Shown: piece after piece, positions 1-6,262 of the stretch
How the letters are laid out: each line of letters opens with the position of its first letter
Position numbering within the stretch: position 1 is the first letter of the stretch
Origin: an uncultured Lachnospiraceae bacterium
GTDB taxonomy: Bacteria; Bacillota; Clostridia; Lachnospirales; Lachnospiraceae
Direction of reading: 5' to 3'
Assembly (NCBI GenBank): GCA_934402515.1
Contig: CAKRTZ010000080.1
Coordinates: forward strand, 1-6,508
DNA length: 6,508 nucleotides
Position numbers and translations under genes: made by a program
Notes under the pieces: model-generated
The model's database searches: none
Told to the model about the DNA's origin: nothing
What the model saw: only the letters and a program-made list of their open reading frames with translations

Positions 1-164
1 AGATTGTATCCAAGGGAAGAAGACAACCTCTTGTCTTACTGACCTGGACACAATCCAACGAAGTACTTCAACTAGTGCAGATTTATATATGGGGTCTCTC
101 TGTGTTTTATTTTTATTTTATCTCGGAACAATAGCGCGACAGCCCCCGCTTATATTTATTCTTT
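1..164. other. gene-free stretch with weak hairpins
   Basis: No coding region is supported here. Visible structure is slight: a 7-bp AT-rich hairpin (stems 20-26 and 31-37, loop CCTC), a perfect 10-bp palindrome GAAGTACTTC at 60-69, and a GC-rich AGCG/CGCT pair (133-136 with 147-150) around a C-rich loop. On the plus strand the last one is followed by a T-rich run (151-166), so it could weakly terminate plus-strand transcription arriving from the left. On the minus strand, the direction of the adjacent reductase gene, what follows is A-rich, so a normal intrinsic terminator for that gene is not evident. All of these are too weak to call as functional sites. Confidence 0.3.
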
Positions 165-2129
165 TTACAGATTCTTGGCGATGATATGTCCTTCCCGTAT
201 GGCATCTGCAATCTTACGGGTCTGACGGCAGTCACCAATCTGGTAAACTTCACAGTCAAGACTGTTTAGCAAGTCCGTATACAGAGTAGAGCAGTTGCGA
301 TAGCCCATTGCCAAGACTACGGCATCTGCACTGATCTTTATAGTCTCCCCACCATGCACTGCAATAATACCATCTTCCAGGATTTCCATCAGACGGGTGC
401 TGACGTGCAGCTTTGCGCCGGTAGAAGCCAGCACAGCTAGCTGCGAGTGGCGGGTTACATAAGAGGTGTCTTTCAGAACATCGTCCTGCATCTCGACAAT
501 GTGAACTTTGCAGCCCTGTTCAGCCAGAACATGAGCAGTTTCGCAGCCAACCAGACCACCACCAACGATCACAATCGTTCCATGCACCGGGGTCTGTCCT
601 CGCAGAACGGTATCTGCTGTTACTGCATGGTCAATGCCAGGAATCGGAAGAATCAGCGGAGCTGCACCGGTTGCTACGATTACTGCATCAGGGTTCGTAG
701 CCTGAACAAGTTCCAGCGTTGCATCTACGCCAAGATTTAGTTCCACATTAGAGTGTGCCAGTGCATCTTCCAAATAAGAAAGGTAATCCAGATACTGTTT
801 TTTATAGCTTGGGGCACTGACGATATCCAGCTTGCCACCGATGTGCTGCTCTTTTTCCAGCAGTGTAACATGATGACCGCGTTTTGCTGCGGTTAATGCT
901 GCCTGAATACCACCTGGACCTGCACCGATTACTGTGACACGTTTCTTCTCAGCTGCCAGCTGCACACCGCCTTCAAATTCATAGCCCATTTCCGGATTGA
1001 GTGCACACTGGGTGCGTTTTCCAAGCCACGAAGTGTGCAGACAGTAATTGCAGCGCAGGCATGGACGTGCCTTTTTGCCATACATTGCTTTATTGACCCA
1101 CTCTGGGTCTGCAATCCACTTGCGGCCTACGCTGGCAAAATCAAGAACACCCTCTTCCAGCAACTGCTGCATTTCTTCTGGACTATCCAGTTTGTTTTCA
1201 AAAATTACAGGCTTAGTCACTGTTGCCTTGAACTTGCGGAAGTTCTTCATGTATTCTGCATTGGTCACATAGGCACTTGGAATGATGTACTCCTGATTAT
1301 AATAATTGCCAATACGCAGATGGAACGCGTCTGCCAGTCCTAGCTCTTCCAGTTTCTGTGCAGTAGCGATGGTTTCTTCCACTACCATACCACGACAGGG
1401 AGCTACACCTTCCGGCAGCAGATCATCCATGTTTAAGCTGACAATGATCGGATAGTTTTCGCCTACAACCTTCTTTGTTTCCTGCAAGGTTTCAATGAGG
1501 AAGGTCATGCGCTTTTCCACACTGCCGCCGTATTCATCTGTGCGCTGATTCCATGCCGGAGAAAGGAACTGATTGATAAGATATCCACCGCCGCCCATAA
1601 CCAGAAGGGCGTCAAAACCAGCTTTCTTCAAACGCCCGGCTGCTTCGGCGTAGGTGTGGATCATGTGTTTGATCTCTGGCACTGTCATAGCGCGGGCACG
1701 TATGCTGGGATCATATTGGGTTTCGCAATCTGAAGGTGCCAGTGGTTCCCAGCGTGGGTCTACGCGGTCCGCATATCGCCCGCTGCCCATTGTCAGCTCA
1801 CAGGCGATTTTTGCACCATAAATATGAACGGCATCTGCTGCTTCTGCAAACTCTTTGATACGTTCTTTGCGGTCAATAATGGGAAACTCCATATCACGAG
1901 GATAAGGCATGAGCTCCTGTTCTGCGTGGGTTGCACTGGTAAAGATCAGTCCGCAGCCTCCTTTTGCACGAGCTTCAAAGACCTTAACCTGTTGATAGGT
2001 CATACTGGAATCCTCTGTGTTTCCAGAAAAATATTTGTGTTCCATTGGAGCCATACAGATGCGGTTTTTCAATTCCATCGTTCCGATTTTAGCGGGCTTG
2101 AACAGCTCACCATAAGTATTACGTGACAT
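165..2129 (-). CDS. FadH/Old Yellow Enzyme-type FMN, 4Fe-4S, FAD ene-reductase
   Basis: A 654-residue flavoprotein, close to the usual length of 2,4-dienoyl-CoA reductase (FadH), 2-enoate reductase, BaiCD and daidzein-reductase-type enzymes. Such enzymes pass NAD(P)H electrons through FAD and an iron-sulfur cluster to FMN, which reduces an activated C=C bond; a cytosolic location is expected. Residues 1-350 form the FMN TIM barrel (KNRICMAPM at 21-29, NQFLSP at 186-191, RTDEYGGS at 196-203). Cys357, Cys360, Cys363 and Cys375 are the cluster ligands. The C-terminal part has two dinucleotide-binding motifs, GAGPGG at 402-407 and GGGLVG at 523-528, and ends with a GD pair at 632-633. The active-site segment reads MGGGGY (178-183), closer to FadH (MGSEGY) than to the HxxH/HxxN of most family members, so Tyr183 is the likely acid. 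A GAAAGGAA ribosome site (complement of 2137-2144) supports the start. It is divergent from the beta-glucoside operon. Family is certain; substrate is unknown. Confidence 0.92.
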   Translation of the reverse strand: MSRNTYGELFKPAKIGTMELKNRICMAPMEHKYFSGNTEDSSMTYQQVKVFEARAKGGCGLIFTSATHAEQELMPYPRDMEFPIIDRKERIKEFAEAADAVHIYGAKIACELTMGSGRYADRVDPRWEPLAPSDCETQYDPSIRARAMTVPEIKHMIHTYAEAAGRLKKAGFDALLVMGGGGYLINQFLSPAWNQRTDEYGGSVEKRMTFLIETLQETKKVVGENYPIIVSLNMDDLLPEGVAPCRGMVVEETIATAQKLEELGLADAFHLRIGNYYNQEYIIPSAYVTNAEYMKNFRKFKATVTKPVIFENKLDSPEEMQQLLEEGVLDFASVGRKWIADPEWVNKAMYGKKARPCLRCNYCLHTSWLGKRTQCALNPEMGYEFEGGVQLAAEKKRVTVIGAGPGGIQAALTAAKRGHHVTLLEKEQHIGGKLDIVSAPSYKKQYLDYLSYLEDALAHSNVELNLGVDATLELVQATNPDAVIVATGAAPLILPIPGIDHAVTADTVLRGQTPVHGTIVIVGGGLVGCETAHVLAEQGCKVHIVEMQDDVLKDTSYVTRHSQLAVLASTGAKLHVSTRLMEILEDGIIAVHGGETIKISADAVVLAMGYRNCSTLYTDLLNSLDCEVYQIGDCRQTRKIADAIREGHIIAKNL

Positions 2130-2162
2130 AAAATCATTCCTTTCATTTTACATTTTGCTTGC

Positions 2163-2178
2163 AGAGAAGTTGTTCTCT
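2163..2178 (-). promoter_or_regulatory. hairpin/dyad in reductase leader
   Basis: AGAGAA and TTCTCT are exact complements separated by the 4-base loop GTTG, giving a 6-bp stem. It lies 33 to 49 bp upstream of the reductase start codon, so it is either in the 5' untranslated leader or overlaps the promoter -10 region. There is no following U-run on the minus strand, so it is not an attenuator of the usual intrinsic type. It could be an operator half-site pair or have no function. Confidence 0.25.
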
Positions 2179-2301
2179 CTATCAATACAATAACAAAATG
2201 TAAGGGTGTAGTTCTGTTGTAAAAGCTACATAAAAAAATATTTATGCTAGAGTGTGTTTGAAAAAAGTATGCCGAGGTATTCTTGAAAAAATTTCTCTAT
2301 A

Positions 2302-2317
2302 TGTAGCCTAGGATACA
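2302..2317. promoter_or_regulatory. candidate operator, 16-bp near-palindrome
   Basis: The sequence TGTAGCCTAGGATACA equals its own reverse complement at 14 of 16 positions; only the symmetric pair at positions 5 and 12 breaks the symmetry. It has the TGTA-N8-TACA form expected of a dimeric repressor site. It lies 77 bp before the start codon of the first operon gene, where a repressor would block transcription initiation or early elongation. The regulator is not encoded in the window. The identification rests on symmetry and position alone. Confidence 0.4.
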
Positions 2318-2380
2318 GAAAAAAAGATGGCTTTTGATTATATTTAAAGCACGTTATTACAAATCAAACAAATCAAAAAA

Positions 2381-2386
2381 AGGAGG
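2381..2386 (+). promoter_or_regulatory. ribosome binding site fixing the start at 2394
   Basis: A perfect AGGAGG sits 7 nt before the ATG at 2394. An upstream in-frame ATG at 2334 would add 20 residues (MIIFKARYYKSNKSKKGGYA) that are partly encoded by this ribosome site itself and do not resemble the family N-terminus. The downstream ATG is therefore the real start. Confidence 0.85.
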
Positions 2387-2393
2387 TTACGCT

Positions 2394-2711
2394 ATGGAGA
2401 AATGTAAAATAACAATTTTAAAAACAACTCTGGATAAGGAATTAGCCGCTCAGTATGGGGCACCGGGGTTGGGAAGCTGTCCACTTATGAAGGAAGGACA
2501 GGTGTTTTATGCAGATTATGCAAAGCCGGAAGGGTTTTGCGATGAAGCTTGGAAAGCTATTTATCAATATGTATTTGCACTTTCTCACAATCATGGGAAG
2601 GAATTATTTTATTCAGGGGATTGGATTGATAAACCTGGTGTAGCAATTTGCAGCTGTAATGACGGCTTAAGGCCTGTAATTATCAAAATTGAAGTAGTGG
2701 AAGGAGAATAA
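2394..2711 (+). CDS. TIGR04076-like small cysteine-rich protein, function unknown
   Basis: A 105-residue soluble protein with no signal peptide or membrane segment. I recognise it from memory as a member of the uncharacterised TIGR04076 family: an early GLGSCP motif (25-30), the block KPEGFCDEAW (44-53) followed by an aromatic-rich helix (IYQYVFAL, 56-63), and the closing motif CSCNDGLRPVIIKIE (86-100). It has five cysteines (4, 29, 49, 86, 88) and two nearby histidines (65, 67), which would suit metal binding or redox chemistry, though nothing here proves either. It is the first gene of the operon; its TAA is one base before the ATG of the PTS gene, whose ribosome site lies inside this gene, so the two are probably translationally coupled. 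A role tied to beta-glucoside uptake, such as a regulator, accessory factor or aglycone-handling protein, is inference only. Confidence 0.85.
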   Translation: MEKCKITILKTTLDKELAAQYGAPGLGSCPLMKEGQVFYADYAKPEGFCDEAWKAIYQYVFALSHNHGKELFYSGDWIDKPGVAICSCNDGLRPVIIKIEVVEGE

Positions 2712-2712
2712 G

Positions 2713-4602
2713 ATGGATTTTGAAAAATTAGCTGGTATTATCCTAGATGGAGTGGGCGGCGAAGAGAACGTAGCCGGTCTGACTCACTGTGCGACCAGGC
2801 TGAGATTTACACTGAAGGATGAATCAAAGGCTGATGAGCATATGCTTAAAGAAACAAAAGGGATATTAGGAATTGCAAGGAATGGTGGACAATTCCAGCT
2901 CATTATTGGGAATGAAGTACCAAAAGCATTTGCTGCCATTCAGGGAAGGATGAAACAGGATGCGTCTGGGGATGCGGATGAAAAGACCAAGGTTAGACGG
3001 AAGCCAGCAAAGATTCTCTTTGATTTTGTTTCTTCTATTTTTACCCCGGTTCTTCCGGCAATTATCGGGGCAGGGCTTGTAAAATCCGTTCTTGCGGTAG
3101 CGGTGCTTCTGGGAATCAATACGGAAGGAACTACATATTATTTCCTAAACCTTATAGGAGATGCCCCTCTGTATTTCCTGCCGGTGATGCTAGCCTTTAC
3201 TTCCGCAAAAAAGCTAGGCTGCAATCAATTTCTGGCGGTATCCATTGCGGGTGCAATGTTACATCCAAATTATGCAGCTTTGATTACAGATGCATTTGAA
3301 ATACACTTCAGCTCCTTTTTGGGGATTCCGGTGACACTGGCTACTTACAGTTCCAGCGTGATTCCGGTCATTCTGATGGTTATTTCTTTGAAATATATAG
3401 AAGCGTTTCTTGACAAGTTTTTGCCGAAAATGATTAAGTTCTTTTTCAAGCCGCTTCTTTGTCTGCTGATTGTTGCGCCGCTTACCTTTATAGCTTTGGG
3501 ACCGATTGGATTTGTTGTCGGCGTTGGGATTAGTACAGGACTGAATATGCTTGATGCGTATGCGGGATGGCTTGTGCCTACTCTTGTAGGAGCCGCTTTC
3601 CCATTAATGGTGACAGCGGGGATGCATTATGGACTTGTTCCATTTATGATGCAGTCTATTTCCGCACAGGGATTTGAGACAATTGCAGGACCAGGAAATC
3701 TGCCGAGCAATATTGCACAGGGAGCGGCTTCTCTGGGTGTTGCATTAAGAACTAGAAATAGGGAATTGAAGCAGACAGCCTTTACAACCGGAGCAACAGC
3801 ACTTCTTGGTATAACAGAGCCGGCAATGTTTGGTGTCACTTTAAAATTTAAAAAGGTTCTTGCCAGCGTCATGATCGGGGGCGGCTGTGGTGGTTTTTAT
3901 GCAGGAATAATGGGAGTAAAATGCTTCAGTTTCTGTTCACCTGGTCTTTTGTCGCTGGTAGCTTATGTTGGACCAGATGGATGGGGAAATCTTATCCACG
4001 CCTGCATTTCCATGGCAATTAGCTTTATTGTAACATTCCTTTTGGTGTGGTTCTGGGGCTTTGAGGAAACAGAGCAGCCAGAAGAAACAAAAACAGAAAA
4101 AATAGAGCCTGCAAAGGCAGACAGCACTATGGATAGTAAGGATAAAAAAGACACACAGATCGTTGTAAGTCCGGCCAGAGGAGAGGCAGTAGCACTGTCT
4201 GAGGTTCCGGATGCTACATTTGCAGAAGAAATTCTTGGAAAGGACGTTGCAATCAAACTCGAAGGAAATGAAATCTATTCTCCAGTAGATGGAAAAGTTG
4301 AGAGTATTTTTCCAACCAATCATGCAATCGGTCTGGTGGCCGACAGTGGAGCAGAGATTATGATTCACATTGGGCTGGATACTGTCCAGCTAGATGGAAA
4401 ATTCTTTGAGGCACAAGTGGAGCCTGGACAGTATGTGAAAAAAGGCGATCTGCTGATCAGGTGCGAACTGAAAAACATTCAAGAAGCGGGATATCAGACA
4501 ATCACGCCGGTGATCGTGACGAATACAGATGCTTACACAGAAGTTGAGGCTTTAAATTTAGGAAAGATAGAACCGGGCATGGAGCTGATCCGGGTGAGAT
4601 AA
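2713..4602 (+). CDS. bglF: PTS beta-glucoside-specific transporter subunit IIBCA
   Basis: A 629-residue membrane permease that imports a beta-glucoside and phosphorylates it at C6 with phosphate passed from HPr. Domain order is IIB-IIC-IIA, as in BglF/BglP. IIB (about 1-80) has the phospho-cysteine in THCATRLRF (Cys26). IIC (about 95-445) is a multi-span membrane domain beginning near FTPVLPAIIGAG, with HPNY (His184), GMHYG (His305) and the hallmark GITEP at 366-370. A charged Glu/Lys/Thr-rich linker (about 447-480) leads to IIA, where His537 (NHAIGL) and His552 (MIHIGLDTV) are 15 residues apart, as in the glucose IIA family (His75 and His90 in E. coli Crr); His552 is the phosphorylation site. 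All three catalytic domains look intact. An AAGGAG ribosome site (2701-2706) lies in the end of the preceding gene, and the GH1 gene follows after 13 bp. The symbol reflects family resemblance; the exact sugar (aryl-glucoside, cellobiose or other) cannot be read from sequence. Confidence 0.95.
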   Translation: MDFEKLAGIILDGVGGEENVAGLTHCATRLRFTLKDESKADEHMLKETKGILGIARNGGQFQLIIGNEVPKAFAAIQGRMKQDASGDADEKTKVRRKPAKILFDFVSSIFTPVLPAIIGAGLVKSVLAVAVLLGINTEGTTYYFLNLIGDAPLYFLPVMLAFTSAKKLGCNQFLAVSIAGAMLHPNYAALITDAFEIHFSSFLGIPVTLATYSSSVIPVILMVISLKYIEAFLDKFLPKMIKFFFKPLLCLLIVAPLTFIALGPIGFVVGVGISTGLNMLDAYAGWLVPTLVGAAFPLMVTAGMHYGLVPFMMQSISAQGFETIAGPGNLPSNIAQGAASLGVALRTRNRELKQTAFTTGATALLGITEPAMFGVTLKFKKVLASVMIGGGCGGFYAGIMGVKCFSFCSPGLLSLVAYVGPDGWGNLIHACISMAISFIVTFLLVWFWGFEETEQPEETKTEKIEPAKADSTMDSKDKKDTQIVVSPARGEAVALSEVPDATFAEEILGKDVAIKLEGNEIYSPVDGKVESIFPTNHAIGLVADSGAEIMIHIGLDTVQLDGKFFEAQVEPGQYVKKGDLLIRCELKNIQEAGYQTITPVIVTNTDAYTEVEALNLGKIEPGMELIRVR

Positions 4603-4615
4603 ATTAGGAGGTTAT

Positions 4616-6043
4616 ATGCAAACGAATACAACAATGTTTCCAGAAGGTTTCCTCTGGGGAGGAGCGATAGCTGCCAATCAGTGTGAGGGTGCGGCAACAG
4701 AGGATGGAAAAGGTTATACTACAGCGGATGCCCTGACGAACGGTGTTTTCGGTATTCCAGAAATTCCACCGCAGGGATTTTACCTTAAGCGGGAGGCAAT
4801 TGATTTTTATCACCATTATAAAGAAGATATCGCATTATTTGGCGAGATGGGATTCAAGGTGCTGAGGCTTTCTATTTCATGGGCAAGAATTTTCCCAAAC
4901 GGAGACGAAACAGAGCCGAACGAAAAAGGTCTTGCTTTTTACGATGATGTTATAAAGGAACTTGAGAAATATGGCATTTTACCACTTATCACGCTTTCAC
5001 ATTACGAAATGCCACTTCATCTTGTTACAGAGTACGGTGGATGGGCGAACCGAAAAGTGATAGAATTTTTTGCCCGGTATGCTGACACGGTATTCAGATA
5101 TTTTAAAGACAGGGTAAAATACTGGCTGACCTTCAATGAGATTAATATGATGCTGCATGCCCCTTTCAATGGAGGTGGAATTCTGGAAAATACGGAAAAT
5201 GGGGATAAGAGTTTGATTTACCAGGCGATTCACCACCAGCTTGTAGCAAGCGCACTGGCGACAAAGATAGGGCATGAGATAAACCCTGATTTTCAGATTG
5301 GGTGCATGATTGCAGGAAGTCCGATGTATCCTTTGACATGCAATCCGGACGATGTGATAGAAGCGATGCAGAAAGACAGGCAGTCCCTGTTTTTCGGGGA
5401 TGTGCATGCCAGAGGGAAGTATCCAGGTTACATGAAACGCTATTTTGAAGAAAATAACATACATATCCAGTTTTGTGAGGAAGATGAAGAAATTCTGAAA
5501 CATACGGTGGATTTCATTTCATTCAGTTATTATATGAGTTACTGTGCTACGGCAGACGAGGAAAAGAATATTCTCTCAAGAGGCAATATCCTCAGTGCAG
5601 TGAAAAACCCATATCTGCCAGAGTCCGAGTGGGGCTGGCAGATTGATCCCAAGGGGCTTAGGTTTATCCTGAATCAGCTCTATGACAGATATCAGCTTCC
5701 CCTGTTCATTGTAGAAAATGGTCTGGGAGCAAATGATATATTAACAGCTGGCAAAGAGCAGGAGATGACGGTAGAAGATGATTACCGGATTGAATATCTT
5801 AGGGCACATCTTTTGCAGGTTGCGGAAGCACTGAAGGATGGTGTAGAGGTTCTTGGCTATACAAGCTGGGGGTGCATCGATCTAGTAAGCAACACATCGA
5901 ATCAGATGTCCAAAAGATATGGTTTTATATATGTGGATCGAGATGACGATGGAAATGGCAGCATGAAGCGTTACAAAAAGAAAAGCTTTGGATGGTATCA
6001 GCGAGTGATTCATTCAAACGGTGAGAGTTTAAAAGAAAAATAA
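4616..6043 (+). CDS. bglA: 6-phospho-beta-glucosidase, glycoside hydrolase family 1
   Basis: A 475-residue cytosolic retaining glycosidase that should cleave the 6-phospho-beta-glucosides made by the adjacent PTS into glucose-6-phosphate and an aglycone or sugar. The GH1 N-terminal signature is FLWGGAIAANQCEGA (12-26). The acid/base is Glu175 in TFNEIN and the nucleophile is Glu367 in FIVENG. Lys433 and Tyr435 in MSKRYGF fit the C-terminal phosphate-binding loop that marks the 6-phospho subgroup. Tyr130 (SHYEMP), the SYYMS segment (Tyr305, Tyr306) and Trp339/Trp341 (EWGWQIDP) match phospho-glucosidases rather than phospho-galactosidases. Length is normal and no frame break is seen. The AGGAGG at 4606-4611 is only 4 nt from the ATG at 4616; the next in-frame ATG (4634, Met7) also leaves the catalytic domain intact, so the first six residues are slightly uncertain. 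It is the last gene of the operon. Naming as bglA (or ascB) is by family. Confidence 0.95.
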   Translation: MQTNTTMFPEGFLWGGAIAANQCEGAATEDGKGYTTADALTNGVFGIPEIPPQGFYLKREAIDFYHHYKEDIALFGEMGFKVLRLSISWARIFPNGDETEPNEKGLAFYDDVIKELEKYGILPLITLSHYEMPLHLVTEYGGWANRKVIEFFARYADTVFRYFKDRVKYWLTFNEINMMLHAPFNGGGILENTENGDKSLIYQAIHHQLVASALATKIGHEINPDFQIGCMIAGSPMYPLTCNPDDVIEAMQKDRQSLFFGDVHARGKYPGYMKRYFEENNIHIQFCEEDEEILKHTVDFISFSYYMSYCATADEEKNILSRGNILSAVKNPYLPESEWGWQIDPKGLRFILNQLYDRYQLPLFIVENGLGANDILTAGKEQEMTVEDDYRIEYLRAHLLQVAEALKDGVEVLGYTSWGCIDLVSNTSNQMSKRYGFIYVDRDDDGNGSMKRYKKKSFGWYQRVIHSNGESLKEK

Positions 6044-6103
6044 ATGAGTTACAAGAATTTATTATGCCATGAGGTCAGCGGACCAAGGAAAGAGAAAGCT
6101 TGA

Positions 6104-6145
6104 TGTCCCTTGAGAAAACACGTTAGTGTCAAACTACCGGCTAAA
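6104..6145. other. possible insertion-sequence end scar
   Basis: This short non-coding stretch contains ACAC-GTTA-GTGT (6118-6129), flanked by TTG and CAA that can extend the stem, and then ACTACCGGCTAAAA. From memory this resembles terminal segments of IS200/IS605-type elements in Lachnospiraceae, where ACTACCGGCT is normally followed by its inverted partner AGCCGGTAGT. The second arm is absent here, and no tnpA or tnpB coding remnant is visible. The call is tentative and rests on pattern memory, not on a match I could run. Confidence 0.2.
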
Positions 6146-6169
6146 ACATTGTTAAAAGAATTCTATTGT

Positions 6170-6192
6170 TATATCATTACGTAAGTGATATA
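6170..6192. repeat. 9-bp inverted repeat downstream of the bgl operon
   Basis: TATATCATT (6170-6178) pairs with AAGTGATATA-side sequence at 6184-6192, with one T-G wobble and a 5-nt loop ACGTA. It is AT-rich and followed by TACTAAAAAA, not by a T-run on the plus strand, so it is unlikely to be the operon terminator by itself. It might protect the 3' end of the mRNA or be a protein-binding dyad. Confidence 0.4.
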
Positions 6193-6208
6193 CTAAAAAA
6201 GACAGAAA

Positions 6209-6251
6209 AAACCGTGTGAAATTACAGTTTTACTTTCGCACGGTTTCTTTT
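6209..6251 (+). terminator. Rho-independent terminator of the bgl operon
   Basis: A 13-bp stem pairs 6209-6221 with 6234-6246, broken only by one T-G wobble (6217 with 6238), and closes on a 12-nt loop. The core is AAACCGTG/CACGGTTT. It runs into TTTCTTTTATA. It lies about 165 nt after the GH1 stop and before the ZIP gene, so it ends the operon. The A-rich run upstream (6195-6210) means it could also work on the other strand. Confidence 0.87.
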
Positions 6252-6262
6252 ATATAGATAAG

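Larger units (their letters stand above)
2130..2393. promoter_or_regulatory. divergent promoter region between reductase and bgl operon
   Basis: This 264-bp AT-rich gap separates two divergent transcription units and must carry both promoters. No clean sigma-A promoter stands out. For the plus strand the best guesses are TTGTAA (2217-2222) with TATTTA (2239-2244, spacer 16) or with TATGCT (2243-2248, spacer 20). For the minus strand the best is CTTACA (complement of 2199-2204) with a poor -10, TAGAGA (complement of 2176-2181). Dyads visible: AGAGAA/TTCTCT at 2163-2178 in the reductase leader, TACA/TGTA arms at 2186-2202, CATAAA-N6-TTTATG at 2229-2246, and the near-palindrome at 2302-2317. TTGAAAAAA occurs twice (2258-2266 and 2283-2291). 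I found no BglG/LicT-type antiterminator RNA site followed by a terminator. Confidence 0.6.

Noticed and set aside
447..1343. Plus-strand open frames at 447-740, 1035-1343 and 1048-1272
   Set aside because: They lie antisense inside the well-supported reductase gene, have cysteine-rich, low-quality translations without family motifs, and lack good ribosome sites.
1824..2126. Plus-strand open frame antisense to the start of the reductase gene
   Set aside because: A shadow of the real minus-strand frame with no recognisable domain or start signal.
2218..2230. Possible CcpA catabolite-repression (cre) site TGTAAAAGCTACA
   Set aside because: It is one base short of the 14-bp cre spacing and lacks the central CG, so it does not fit the consensus well enough.
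2330..2350. GCTTT/AAAGC hairpin in the operon leader as an antiterminator or terminator
   Set aside because: The stem is only 5 bp with an 11-nt loop and there is no T-run after it, so it does not resemble a BglG/LicT RNA target or an intrinsic terminator.
2334..2393. Upstream ATG extending the small protein by 20 residues
   Set aside because: No ribosome site precedes it, and the perfect AGGAGG at 2381-2386 lies inside the extension, 7 nt before the ATG at 2394.
3627..4368. Minus-strand open frames within the PTS gene
   Set aside because: The opposite strand encodes an intact IIBCA permease with all catalytic motifs; these frames have no family features.
4604..5503. Minus-strand open frames at 4604-4816 and 4997-5503 within the GH1 gene
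   Set aside because: Antisense to a complete GH1 enzyme, with no domain signature or ribosome site.
6044..6103. 19-codon open frame (MSYKNLLCHEVSGPRKEKA) starting right after the GH1 stop
   Set aside because: It begins within TAAATG, has no ribosome site of its own beyond coupling, resembles no known peptide, and falls in a region that looks non-coding.
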